Below, piece by piece: positions 24,364 to 36,760 of a DNA stretch of 64,000 nt. The stretch lies in the NCBI RefSeq assembly GCF_000220395.1, contig NW_004085916.1, positions 1-64,000 on the forward strand, in the 5' to 3' direction. The position numbers were made by a program, and so were the translations under genes. The notes beneath the pieces were generated by a model, which was not told the origin of the DNA, did no database searches, and saw only the letters and a program-made list of their open reading frames with translations. This DNA comes from Ichthyophthirius multifiliis. Taxonomy: Eukaryota; Ciliophora; Oligohymenophorea; Hymenostomatida. Within the stretch, counting starts at the first letter, position 1. Every line of letters begins with the position of its first letter.

Positions 24364-26581
24364 TTTGTTTTTTGTAACTTATTATATTTTTTTATTTGTA
24401 TATATTCTTTTTTTTTTTTATAAAAAATATATTTTTTTATATAAATTATAAAAATATACTTTCTATCAATTATTATTTCATGCTTAAATAATTGTTCAGG
24501 ATCTTTTTATAAAATAGAACTAACACAAGGAATTGTATGAATCATTTTTTATAAAAAATCAACATCTTTTATAATTTTATTTTCTTCAATTTTCGGTTTA
24601 CTACACAAGACCGTATCTTTTGTTTTTTAAGGATTTTATGAAAGCATTCTCCAATACATATAAGCTCTTTAATATTTAATAAAAAATAAAATAAAAAAAA
24701 AAATTATTAATACCTATCTCTTACATCCGAATTATCAGTTTCTTCAGCCGCTACTTATAAAACATGAATTATAAGATCTTTACATTCATTAGGATATTTT
24801 ACAAAAATCTTAACAGCAGTACTTAATAAATCAAGTTATACTTTTCTTTGTTCTTATAAAAAGTTTCCGGTCATTTTTTCCAAAATCTATAAGGAATTAG
24901 GAATATATTCAGCATATTCACCTAAAATCCAAGCTGCTGCTGCCTTTGCGCTCTAATCAAAAGCCTAAGGAATTATTTTAGTAATTAATTCCATATCGTT
25001 TTTATTCTAATTATTAATAACTCTATGTTTTCTAAAAACTTTTTAAAGAGTAATTAAAATTTCCTAAATATATTCACTTCCTGCTGATTTATTAGTGCTT
25101 AAAAGAATGTTTTTAATTATATCAATAATAATTTAAAAAGCCTTATTACAAGCCTTATTAAATTTTATAGCGATATTTCCAATTGCAATAATTGATCTTT
25201 TCACAAATTCTGTATCCGGTTCAGTTACATAACATTAAAGTTCGTTTAGAAGAATGTCTAAATTTTGTTCATTACATATTTTTACTAAAATACTTAATTT
25301 TTCATTCTTAACGTAATAGGGCTCATTGTAAAAGCAAAAAAATGATTTTAATTAATTTTCTAATATTAATGGTCGTTTTTATAAAATATGGATTATAACT
25401 TTCAAAATTATGTATTTTACTTCTGGTTTATCCCATGTTAATAAAGAAACTATATTAAAAATAAATATTATTAATATTATAATATTACTTAAAGGTGGAG
25501 TTAATTTTTTTTAAATTCCATTTACTATTTAAATATTATCAATTTGATCTAAAAATTTTACAATTACTTTTATAGCACTTAATACAACAGCAGGATTTAT
25601 ATGGTTTAATCTTGGCAATACTCTTTCTATTATTCTGTTATATAATAATAAAAAGAAAAATATAGAAAAAAATATAATTTATATATAAAGAAATATAAAT
25701 AATAAATATAAATAAATATATATATATATTTTTATATTATATTTATATTTATATTTATTCTTTTTTTTATTATTACTTTTCTGCTTCTTCTTCTGTTGCT
25801 TTAAAATCTACTAATTAATCTAGTATTAATATTTATCCCCATTCTTTTTTTATATATTAAACTAAATAAATATTACAAAAATTACCTACACATTCATTTA
25901 ATGCTAATAGAATTTTTATTAAATTTTCTGAAGTAATCATAACTAATTATTATTTTCTATTTAATAAAAATAAAAAAAAATTAATTCACAAATTCTAATA
26001 ATATTATACTTTAAAAATGATATTTCCTATAAAGAAATTAATAGATTAGCAAGAACTAGTCCATTAGATTCTTTTTATAATAAACATTACATCATATCAA
26101 TTAGTCCAGCTTATTCAACAATTTAAGGTGAAACTTCATATACTTTAGGTACACATAAAGCAGCAGTTTTTCTAACATATGGTTCTTGATCATTAAGTGA
26201 ATTTTTTAAAGGGACAACTAAATATTCATTTAATTTATGTACTCTTAAACATCCAATAGTTCTTACAGCTAAAGCTCTTAATAAAGGATTTGCTTTATTA
26301 TCCATATCTTTTCTAAATAAATTAATTACCATAATAGCATCATCAGGCTTTTCTCTGGAATAGTTAATAATATATAAATAAACTAATTTTTTTAATTTAA
26401 TGTCTGGATATTCTAAGCATTTTATGACTGGTTAAAATAATGCTGAAACATCTTTTCCTACTGTCATATTTGCTATTACTTTTTTTATAGCATTTAATTT
26501 TACTTAAAAATCATTAGATTTTAATTCGTATTCTAAATCATATAATTCTCCTTTTCCTCCTTCATTATTGAAATAAGACAT
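22994..26581 (-). CDS. AP-1/AP-2 complex subunit beta (beta-adaptin)
   Basis: Large subunit of a clathrin adaptor complex. ATG is the complement of 26579-26581 (M-S-Y-F-N-N-E-G-G-K-G-E-L); TGA is the complement of 22994-22996. The trunk follows the family closely: ELKSNDFQVKLNAIKKVIAN, ALAVRTIGCLRVHKLNEYL, PYVRKTAALCVPKVYEVSP, FVKRSIIAIGNIAIKFNK, AAAAWILGEYAEYIPNSLQI and LSTAVKIFVKYPNECKDL. A hinge rich in Asn/Asp/Gln (about 24000-24370) follows, with two long AAT-type repeats, then an ear domain ending in CKVICKSKMQNLLPLI, the position of the Lys-Cys-Arg strand at the end of the beta appendage. At least five short introns interrupt it (for example near 25450, 25640 and 25925). In many protists one beta chain serves both AP-1 and AP-2, so I leave the complex open. 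The acting site is trans-Golgi, endosomes or plasma membrane. Confidence 0.92.
24167..24363. repeat. (TTA)n trinucleotide tracts in beta-adaptin hinge
   Basis: Two runs, 24167-24195 and 24316-24363, of TTA/ATT units on the plus strand. On the coding strand they specify Asn-rich tracts in the flexible hinge between trunk and ear. Confidence 0.85.
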
Positions 26582-26865
26582 TTTTTAAATTTTTTCTTTT
26601 ATTTTGTTGTTTATTTTTTTTTTCTTTTATTTATAAAAAATCTTTTTTTTTTTTTTATTTAATTTTATATATTAATAATTATTTTAAATAATAATAATAA
26701 ATTAGTATACAATAAAATTATATTTATACATATTTATGAAAAAAAAAAAAGAATACATTTAAACATATTAATTAATCTATTTAAAATTTATATATATATA
26801 ATATATTATATAAAAAAAAATTAAATTATGGTATTTAGTCATTTAACATATTTTTCAAAATTTTC

Positions 26866-28487
26866 TCATAATTCCAAGAACTTTTATTTAACAAGACTAA
26901 TATTTACATTTTATTTTTAGCTTTTAATTAAAATTTATATGATACATATTTCTACTATATACTTTATAGCCTTATTTAAATTTTACATTTCTAAAGGATA
27001 ATTCTATTCATGATAGATCAAAGCATTAAAATTAACCGGATTCTTTAAAATTTTTGAACAATAATCATGCATTTAATTTTTATTAGGATTTCCAAATACC
27101 GCTCTATTAGTGAAAAGTTCCAAAAGTATAATCCCAAAGCTATAAATATCAAATTTTTTACTTAATTTATTATATATAACAGATTTAGGGTGTGCATATT
27201 TATGGGTTAAATAGATTTAATTCCTTCGTATAACTTTTTGGTTAAATGAGATTTTAGAAAAGCCTGAGATAAGTAAACTATCATTAAAATCAATTAGTAT
27301 ATTTTACGGTTTTAAATTAATATGTTATATATTATTATTTTCTAAAAATTCTAAAGAGTCAAGAATTTAAAGCATCCAGTTAATTTTTTGTTAATAACTA
27401 ATTAAAACTTATTAACTTAAAATTACATATTTTAATGTATATTTACACAAACTCATCCAATATCCTATTAATATATTTTGCCGTTACATATCAACATAAA
27501 AAGATATTCCTAAAATTGGCATTACATGCTTTAAACTAATAAATTTCTATCTATTATTTGCTTCTTCAAAAATTAACTAAAATTAATCAATATCCATTTT
27601 ATTTTTATAAATTTTTAATGCATAAAACATTCCTTCAAAACAAATTCTATAAACAGTCGCATTTTTCCCTTTTTTTATTAATATTCTATTATTTAAATAC
27701 ATATTTTGGTGAGCAATTATTTTTATATATCCTCCTTGCTATTATTATGTAAAATATTACTCTATACCTTCTTGAGTAGGAAAAGGTATCTCTTAAGAAA
27801 CCGAATGTTTATATTCTTAGGATAAATATGATTAATTATTTATTTTACTTTCTTCTGTTTATCATAATTCATCCCTTAAACAACTTACAGCATCTACATA
27901 TTTATTTGTTTATAATAAAATATTTATTTATTAAAAAACTGTCTAAAAGCTTAAATTCGTATTCTAATATTCTAAAATCATTTTAAATAAAATATCAATT
28001 GAAAAATTTTTATAAGAAGAAACAGGAACATACAAAATATTTAATTCCTAACATTTAATTTTTAAATTTTTCTCCTCTTTATAATTCCTTATTTCTCTAT
28101 CACATTTACATCCCACTAAAATTATTTTAAATCTCTTTTCTGGATTTAAAACTATATATTGTAAAATTATTTCAAAGTAATCATCACAAAAACCATGTAT
28201 AGTGCATTAACTTGAAAGATCTACACATAATATTATTATATCCTAATAATTAAGAAAATTAATACTGGTTATTCGAAAATAATCTGGGTCACTTTTTGGA
28301 AGTCTAATAAATTATATATTGTAATCTTCATATTACATAAGCCTACTTAATTTTGTATCCATTATGCTTTTACCTTTTGTTATTAAGGCTGAAATAAGCA
28401 AATCTTTACCAACTTATTTATTACCCAACACTAATACATTAATTTATTTAAATTGATTTTTTTAGTTAGGCAAAATGTTTAGCCCAT
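26866..28487 (-). CDS. Degenerate Rab-like GTPase fused to pseudokinase
   Basis: About 520 aa. The likely start is ATG (complement of 28485-28487), giving M-G-Q-T-F-C, a myristoylation-type N terminus; the frame slips once in the A run near 28461. TGA is the complement of 26866-26868. Residues ~20-185 look like a Ras/Rab fold: VLVLGNKQVGKDLL (P loop, but Ser/Thr replaced by Asp), no WDTAG (IRLPKSDPDYF instead), IILVGCKCDR (NKxD with Asn lost) and YVPVSSYKN at the SAK site. Residues ~260-500 are a kinase fold: KKGKNATVYRI, MFYALKIYKNK (beta-3 Lys kept), IQHINLKPQNILI (catalytic Asp to Asn), LLISGFSK in place of DFG, YAHPKSV for APE and KFDIYSFGIILLELFT. Both halves seem catalytically impaired. 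An in-frame TGA at 27862-27864 lies between the domains; see findings. Confidence 0.7.
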
Positions 28488-29075
28488 TTTTATTTTATTA
28501 TAGAAATATTAAAAATATATTTAAATTAAGTATTATTGGTATAATATAAAAATTACTTCTTTTTATTTATTAAAAAATTGGTTATATAAAATTATTAAAT
28601 TATATAAGTAAAATTATTATTTACATAATAACATATATATAAATAAATTAATTTATAAAAATATAAATATAAATATAATTTTTTATATATATATATAAAT
28701 ATATTTATATTTATATATATATTATTTTAGTTATATTTATATTTTATATGCTTATAACAATTATAATTATTATTAAATAAAGAATTATTTGAATAATATT
28801 AATTATTTTAATTTTCTAATATATATAATTAATATATGAAATTATTTATTTATTTTTTTTATTTATTAAATTAATATTCTTTAAATTAAAAATAAAAATA
28901 ATATTTTTTATATTAATAATATTTTTGTTTTCATAATAATAAAATACTATTATAAAAAAATATATTATTAAAATAAAATTTAAAAAATAAAGATATTAAA
29001 TATTTAAATAAATATACTTAATTAAAATAACTAAGAGAGTGATTAAAAATTAAATAAATATTTTAATTATTATTA
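28488..29075. other. AT-rich spacer
   Basis: No coding frame was seen. Alternating TA-rich patches occur around 28635-28730. It lies between the start of the GTPase-pseudokinase gene and the end of the eIF2A gene. Confidence 0.55.
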
Positions 29076-29294
29076 TCATTATTGTTATTTTTTATTTATT
29101 ATATATATATCACTACTTTTCTATTCTTTGTTAAAATTAATTTCATCAGTTTAATTAAAAAACTCTAATAAGTCAGGTGAGTGTTAAACATAAGATTACT
29201 TAATTCCTTTTTAGCCTGGTGAATTTTTCTGATTATGATTATGTATAGGTGATTACAATTTTTTTAATTTATTAATATTTTTATTATTGTTATA

Positions 29295-29338
<44 letters not shown>

Positions 29339-31796
29339 TTTGTTATTATTATTATAATTATTGCTACTATTTTTTTAATTATTATTATAATTTTATTAAT
29401 TATTTATAATTTATGTATTATTATTATTTTTTTCTCATTTTGTACATTTTATTTATTTCTTAGCATAAAGAAATCATTTTTCTGTTTTTCATTACCACTA
29501 TTTTTCGAATTTTTTTGCTTTTCTTCTTCTTCTTTATCTTCCTCTCTTTCAAATTATTCTTCAATACATAAAACTTTACCCCCATGATTATTTATTTTAT
29601 AATCATTATTAAGTAAAGCACTTAAATTTCCTATATTTTTTAATGATAAATAATTTATTATTTTTATTATTTAAACTAATAAAAAGTTAAATAAATTTAA
29701 ACCTCTTTTTGTAAGCATTCCTTTTTTAGTTTGTTTTTATTCTCCTACCTATTACTATTAATTATTTACTACTTTACATTATTATTATTAATTTTTTGTT
29801 TCTTCTAAATCTTCTAATTAAGAAAATGGATAAGGCACCCATTAAACATCATACAAATCAGTATGCGAAAAATCGCTACTTTTTAGAAGTTCTCCTTTAT
29901 AATTAAAAACTCTAAAATTGTTTCCCATTCTAAGCTTTGGGAAAAGAACATTACATAAAATAAAAGCTCCATTCATACTCCATTAACACGCAACTGTGCA
30001 ATTAGCATTAAATTTACCTACTTACTATTTATCTTAGACATTCCAAACTTCGAAATCTCCACTAAGGTTACCAAAACCTCCTAAAATAATCATATGTGAA
30101 TAAGGATTCCAAATCACTTTATTTACATGATGTCTCCCAAATTCATAAATAGGTTAGCAAAGCTTTTAATAAATATATAAATATTATTTTTATATTTTAT
30201 ATATTATAACTTTATTAAATAGAACAGAATGAGAAGGCATTCCTCCTCCTATAACGACAAAATATTCTCCATTAGGTGACCATTATACATCATGTATAAC
30301 TCCTTTGTAAAACTTTATTATTTCTAATTTATTATCTTTAACTTAATAAAGAATATGTTGCCCATAGTAAGTATTTCCTGTTCATCATGTATAGTTTAGC
30401 ACCACATAAGTAGCTTTTCTCCATTTGGTTACCATTTTGGAACTATTTCTTAACTTTTACTTAATTTTTCGTCTAATATTTATTTAGAATGATCATTTAA
30501 ATAGAATAATTTTATTTAAGCAGGAATCATTTCATATCCTTTCGTCAACTTTTTGTTTTTATTTTTAAAAATAAAAATAATATTTGTATTATTACTTCTG
30601 GTGTAAAAAAAAGCAATTATAAATTTTAATCATTAGGAGAAACATATTAATGTGTATATTTTTCTGCATTTATTTTTTAAACTACTTGAAATTAATTAGT
30701 CTCATAAACAATTAGTTATTTTTGCATCCTTACAAACAAAAACTAATCATTTTTATCAAATTATATTAGATTATTTCTAGATTTTTAATAAAAATTAAAT
30801 TCAAATTACTTGTACTAGAAAAATAGTTTCATCATTAAAAAAGAAAAAATATATAAAAAAAATTACTAATTAAAAATTAAAAGCGTCTATAACTGAACAT
30901 TCAATTTAGTCTTGCTAGTTTTTGTCTATAATTACAATAAATTTGTTTTATTTAGATAAAAATACATTTTAGATTTCATTTTTTTATAATTAATGAAGTA
31001 ATATTTTTTTTTAATAGAAAAAATTCCAATATTATTAGTATTTTAAGCCTTGATTTAGAAATATATTTTTTTTAAAAAAAAAAAAATAATAAAATTTTAT
31101 ATATTTTTACAATTAAATAAAATCCATCCTATATTAAAAAATGTTTATCATTCCAAGTTGTAAACAAAAATTAATTTTATAAATTATCATTTTCTTTATA
31201 ATTTTATATATAAATCCCTTATTTACAACGGATTAAAATTTGACTTTATTCAGATTCATTTTGCTAATTTATTTTTGGAATGCTATTTTTTTAAAATTAA
31301 TCAAAAAAGGCTTCAATATTAGTTATTTCTTTTTTAATAGGCTATTAGTTTTATTATTTTTCTAATTAACTTGAATCTATTATATTTATTTTTTCATTTG
31401 GTTAAGTATTAAATTGATTTTATGCAAAACTATTTATCAATTTTATTGGGTCGTAGCTGGCTAATTAAGGAAAATCTTCTTATTAAATTTATTTTTTATT
31501 ATTGTTTATTTATTTAATAAATATATTATTTTCATTAATATTATTTTTATTATTGTTAATATTATTATTATTAATGATATTATTATTATTAATATTGCTA
31601 ATATTTTTATTAACATTATTATTTACATTATTTTTTTTTATTTTATTTTTAGTACGATTGTTTTATTTGTTATTATTATATATATAATTATCCAGTGAAG
31701 GGAAATCGTTTTATTAATTTTACTCTTCATCTTTTTTTATTTTAAAAATATAATTTACTTTACTATATTACTTTAGTTAAAAGTGCTATTGCTCAT
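29076..31796 (-). CDS. EIF2A: Translation initiation factor eIF2A with N-terminal extension
   Basis: eIF2A is a WD-propeller protein that can deliver Met-tRNAi to 40S subunits on certain mRNAs; it is distinct from eIF2 alpha. ATG is the complement of 31794-31796 (M-S-N-S-T-F-N-Q) and TGA the complement of 29076-29078. Diagnostic propeller blocks: ILIRCKQGIYIQNY (first blade), KGVIHDVQWSPNGEYFVVIG followed by GGMPSHSVLFN, FGRHHVNKVIWNPYSHMIIL followed by GGFGNLSGDFEVW, CTVACQWSMNGAFIL and LRMGNNFRVFNYKGELL. Family members start directly at the propeller. Here about 140 residues precede it, Q/N-rich, with an Asn tract (about 31520-31650) and two related motifs, NDFPSLDNY and EDFPQLASY. The first intron (about 41 nt, starting GTAATATAG) follows codon 8. 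The C-terminal region is charged, then Asn-rich. Several A-run slips are likely. Confidence 0.9.
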
Positions 31797-32327
31797 TTTT
31801 TTAAATTTTTTTAAGTATATATATATATATATTTTTTTTTGAGTGTTATTTATTGTGATTATAATAATTAATTTACACGTAGTTTTTTAAATATATAATT
31901 TTTCTTATTTTTATCTTAAATTAAAAAAAACAAAAAAAAATCAATTTTATTAAAATAATAAAAAAAATATTAGTTAGCATTACTATTTCATTTTAAAAAG
32001 GAAAAAATATAATATATAAAATAATTAAAAATTTATTGTTGAATTTAAATTGTAAAAATATTATTTGCTTATATTTTTTTTATTTCAATGAAACAATTAA
32101 TATAGAGAAATAAATTTTTAATATATTAAATATTTTTGAATTAAATCCATATTATTTTTTTAATTTCATTTATTATATTTATAAATTATGTTATTAAATA
32201 CTATTATATTTTTTATGGAATTTAATATTTTTTATTTATAAAAAAATATTTATATAATTAATTAATTTGTGGGTTTTTTAATTTTTAATTATTGATTAAA
32301 TAAAATATTTGTTAAAATTTATTTAAT
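31797..32327. promoter_or_regulatory. Divergent promoter region
   Basis: A 531-nt AT-rich gap between two genes transcribed outward (eIF2A on the minus strand, coiled-coil gene on the plus strand). It includes a short TA tract at about 31818-31832. No specific motif was identified. Confidence 0.4.
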
Positions 32328-34349
32328 ATGAATTACAATTCGAACTAAGATTCACCTTCAGAATTATAATAGTATGATAATTGCGATAATATTTAATATG
32401 ATTAATAATAACTTAATAATAGTTAAAATATCTATTAAGAAATTCCAAATGAATAATTTGGAAATACATTCAACAGTTCTACTATGAGAAGGAAATACCC
32501 AAAAAATAAAAATAATTAAAAAGCTGAATGGATAGGAGTAGAAAAGCATTTACAAGAAGTAAATTAATAAATATCTATTAATGAAAAGGAAATAAATCGT
32601 CTCAAACAGAAAGAATTACTGTATTTTCTTTTTTTTAGATAAATATATATAAAAATATTTTATTTATAGAAATGAAATTGAAAAAAAAAATAATGCCAAC
32701 TTGAATAAAAACAATTTGAACTAAATTAAAAAATAAGAGAATATGAAGAATCTTAATAGAAATTTGCTATTTATTAAGAAGTATAATTTATATATTTTTT
32801 TATTATTCCTAATTTAAATATTTTTATGAAAAATAAGGAATAAAATAAAAATAAACTATATAAAAAATTGATGTAATAAAATATGGCTGAATAATATCAA
32901 AAACAAAAATAAGAATAGTATGAAAGGCAAAATAATTAAAAGAGTTAAATATAAGATTGGGAAAACAAAGTATATTTTTTTAAAAAAATATACTATCTTA
33001 ATTTTTTTTTTAAACAAATAGCTTTTAGATTATAATTAACAAAAAATAGAAGAAGAAAAAGTTTATAATAGATAATAAAAGGTATTTTTAATTTTTATAA
33101 TATTTATAATAAAACATAAAAGGAATATCTAAATCAATTAGCTTAATAAGAACTTTAAAGAAGTTATGACAAAAAAATGTTTGAAAAGAAATAATATTTT
33201 TAAAATTAAATTGAGTCTAACGATTTAATGAGAATTAACACAGAAAGAGAAACAAATAAAGAAGAAAATTATAAAAATGTATTATATTGAAACAAATAAA
33301 TATTTTTATTAAATAAATAAAAAGTTCTATAAGTAAACTTCTTAAAATCAATAAAAATTATAAGATAATTACTAAGATAATGTAATAAAACCATTGAATA
33401 AAAAAATATAAATATTAGAATATCAAATAAATTAAAATATTACAGAAGTAGAAAGAAAAAACTTAGAAAAAGAAGTCACAAAATTACAATAGTAAAGAAT
33501 TGTAAAAAATTAAATAAAAAAAAAAAAATTGAAATTTATATTACTAAAAGGATTTAATAAATACATAATAAACAAACTTAAATTAAATAAAATAAAAATA
33601 ATAATTATAGTATATAGAAATATAAGATAAACAAAATAATATAAAAGAAAGATTGTAAGATGTAAACATCTAAAAATAAGATATATATTTATAATTTTAA
33701 ACTATTTTATTAAAAGTTAAAAAATTAGTAATAATTCTAAACTAGTAAAAAATAGTAACTTTTAGAAGAAAAGAATAAATACAAATAATTTTTGGATTTA
33801 TAAACTAAAGAAAAATAGGAAACTATACAAAATTATTTAAGAATGACTAAAAATGAAAAAGGTTTAAATAAATTAGATTTATAAGTAATTAATAAAATAA
33901 AATAAAAAATATGAATTTTAAATAAAAAGGCTTATAAAATAGGAGATAATAAATTGTACACAATGTTGCCTGGTTGGTCTCCTTAAGTAGGATAGCTTCC
34001 TCCACGCTAAAAAATTATTTCTTAATATTAAGATAAAGTTATTCATACAATTTCGGGAAAATATACAGATAGTACAGAAAATAGTCCAATCAATAATAGC
34101 CTTTAAGCAAACAATCATTCTCCAATTAGCAAATTTAGCAATATAGGTTAATAAAGTTTAAAAAAAATAGGAGAAACATAATAAAAGTTTGAAAATTAAA
34201 TTAATTATGGAATGTAAAATAATAAAAATTAAATAAATTAAAAACAAAACAATCTCGTCTTTGGACATAATCCTTTAACAAATCCTGTTCCTTTTAATAA
34301 TTAGAATCCATATATAACAAAAAATTTATAAAAAATCTTAAATTCATGA
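32328..34349 (+). CDS. Long coiled-coil protein, unrecognised
   Basis: ATG is at 32328 (M-N-Y-N-S-N-Q-D-S-P-S-E) and TGA at 34347-34349. Several small introns are likely (for example about 32621-32669, GTATTTTC...TTATAG, and others near 32790-32830, 32970-33020 and 33080-33120). After a polar N terminus, AEWIGVEKHLQEVNQQIS begins a long heptad-like coiled coil rich in E, K, Q, R and I that fills most of the protein. The last ~150 residues leave the coil and are Pro/Gly/Asn-containing: MLPGWSPQVGQLPPRQK, then VFGHNPLTNPVPFNNQNPYI. That tail is of the kind conserved in ciliary coiled-coil proteins, but I cannot name the family. A cytoskeletal or ciliary role is a guess. Confidence 0.65.
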
Positions 34350-34548
34350 AAAAGAATAAAATATTATACTTGAAAATTTATAAATATAGTATATATATAA
34401 TAATAAATCCATTTAAAAAATAAAATAAATAAAAAAATAAATACAATATATATAATCTTTCTAATCAATTTTCTTATTTTATATTATAAATTAAATAAAT
34501 AATCTAAATATCTGAATAAAAATTTTTAAACATTAAATAAAAAAAAAA

Positions 34549-35542
34549 ATGGACTCCTTTTTAAGCTACATATACAAAAAGGAAAGAAACTTGCGAAAGA
34601 AGTTTAATGAAATAAATGATTTAACAATCAAACAATAATAGTTAAAGCCCGAATAAATCCAAAAATTAAAATAAAAATAATAAATTGAATAAGAAATCGA
34701 ATTCTTTGCAAAAATGAAGGAACATTATCTCAAAAGCAACTCTTAAAATATATAATGCGAATAATTTGCAAATATTTTGCTTTTTTCAAAATTAGCATAT
34801 GAAAATGTGATAAAAAATAATCACTTATCCTAATTTTATAAGTATTAAATAAAAAATATATGAATTATTTATTATAAATATCTATTTTTTAATTATAAGT
34901 AATGTTATATATACTTAACAATAAAAAGAAAATAATTATACATTTAAAACATATAAAGATTAAAGAGATTTTATTAAAAACCAAATAAACTAACTTTATT
35001 TAAGAAATTATTTGGAATAAATAGATATTAAAATTCTAGATGAACAAATAAGTGGAAGCCCTGCAAATGACGATGATTATTAAGAAGAGAGTCAAGAGAA
35101 AGTTGGCTCAATAGAAGAAATAATTAACAAACCTACAAACATTTAAAATTATGACGGAGATAATGAAAGATCACATACAGAAAGAGAAAGAAAATGCAAA
35201 AATTTGAGTAAAAAATATAAATAATACCACAAATTTAAAGATGAGAAATATCAAATATTAAACATTTAATAAAATTAATAAAAGTAAAATTCAATAAATG
35301 ATGAAAATTAAACAAATAATAGTAATATAGAAAGCAATAATGAGCAATAAGAATAAAATAAAAAAAGAAATTTAATTAAGAGTATAAAAGATAAATTCCT
35401 TATAAAAAAGAAAATAACTTTGAAACTGATAAAGAAAGTGTAATTAAATTTATATTCTTTTATTCTAAAAATTATTTAAAATATAAAAATATTAAAGAAA
35501 GGGGCTAATTAAAGAAGTTTATATCGTTTTAATAAAAGATGA
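34549..35542 (+). CDS. Charged hypothetical protein
   Basis: Unrecognised, about 280 aa. ATG is at 34549 (M-D-S-F-L-S-Y-I-Y-K-K-E). An intron of about 86 nt begins with GTATTAAAT near 34849. A second (about 35440-35496) fits if the frame slips once in the A run near 35405; the last exon then reads KGANQRSLYRFNKR and ends at TGA 35540-35542. The N-terminal 100 residues are helical (LRKKFNEINDLTIKQQQ, IEFFAKMKEHYLKSN). The middle is acidic (SPANDDDYQEESQE), and the rest is basic and Asn/Gln-rich. No membrane segment or known motif. It starts 200 nt after the preceding gene on the same strand. Confidence 0.55.
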
Positions 35543-35963
35543 GAATGAAAAAAATAATTTATTTTAAAAATACATTTAAAAAAAAAGTCTAATAATATAA
35601 TCAAAAACTATTAAAAATAAACTAAATATTATATTTAAAACAAAACATACAAAAATATAAATAAAATTAGATATAAATTTAATACATTTTTTTTTTAATA
35701 AAATTAATTAGTTTTTTAAAAATAATATTTATATATTTTTTTAAATATTTCATAATCTTTAATTACATACAGTTTTTAAAATTAAAAATATATATGATAA
35801 TATAATATTTTTATATAATTATTAATGGAAAATATTTATAAAAAAATAATTTTACAGAATAAAATAATATATATATATATATATATATATATTTATTTAT
35901 ATATATATATTTTCAATTTTTATTTAATATTTTTTTTTTAATAATATATTATTTAATTCGAAT
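35543..35963. other. AT-rich spacer with TA tract
   Basis: No coding frame was seen. It contains a (TA)n run at about 35866-35912. It is the probable promoter of the PIG-P gene. Confidence 0.6.
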
Positions 35964-36388
35964 ATGAAATCTGTAGAAATATATGGATTTGTTGGATGGG
36001 TAAGTTCTATTTGTTTTTATGTTTTATATGTTTGTTGGAGTTGTTTACCTGATTAATTTCTTAACTCTTTAGGATTGCATTTTTATCCAGATAAATAATG
36101 GGCAATAGCATTTCCTGCCGTCCTTATAATGTCAATTGTTTATGTACTAATATTTTATTAATTTTTAAATATTTCTTAATGCAAAGATTATAATTCATTT
36201 TCAACAATTTAAGGTAATATTTATTAATTTATTATTTAAATTTAATTTTTTTTATAGATAAATATACCAAATTTCATACTAAAAAAACTGAAATTTAAGA
36301 TGGTTTGCCAGAAATACATGATATACCAATAAATGTTGTAAATAATATAATTTATTATTAAGATTTTTAAGAAAAGAAATTTATTTGA
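35964..36388 (+). CDS. PIGP: PIG-P, GPI-GlcNAc transferase subunit
   Basis: Small subunit of the ER-membrane complex that transfers GlcNAc from UDP-GlcNAc to phosphatidylinositol, the first step of GPI-anchor synthesis. ATG is at 35964 (M-K-S-V-E-I-Y-G-F-V-G-W). An intron at 36214-36257 is GTAATA...TATAG, and TGA is at 36386-36388, giving 126 aa, a normal size. The family layout is complete. A first membrane helix follows YGFVGW. The loop reads CWSCLPDQFLNSLGLHFYPD and then KQWAIAFP, which matches the [25 protein letters not shown] signature. A second membrane helix follows (VLIMSIVYVLIFYQFL), then a cytosolic tail with DGLPEIHDIPINVVN. GPI anchors are prominent in ciliates, whose surface immobilisation antigens are GPI-linked. 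Confidence 0.92.
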
Positions 36389-36760
36389 AAAAACTAATTA
36401 TTTAATATAAATTTTTAATAATAAAAAAATAATTAACAAAAATTAAATTAAGATATCTGTAAAATATAAATAATATAAGCCATTTTTTTAAAAATATGCG
36501 AAATATAAATAAAATTATATCTTAACTTTTAAATAGGGATTTTAAAAGATTTTAATCAAGTTTATTAAATTGTTAACTTTTGTTATACCGATATTTTTTA
36601 ATTGCAATAAATTTCGTTTTATACTTTAAATAAATAATTTTATGTAAAAATTAAAATTACGTAAACATTTTTTATTATCTAATGTTTTTCAAAATTAAAA
36701 TTTATATTTTTCTTAACAAAAAAAAGTATATAAAATAATAAAATATTTCTTAAATAAAAT

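Noticed and set aside
31502-31687. Plus-strand Leu/Ile/Phe-rich frame
   Set aside because: It is the complement of the AAT-encoded Asn tract in the eIF2A extension.
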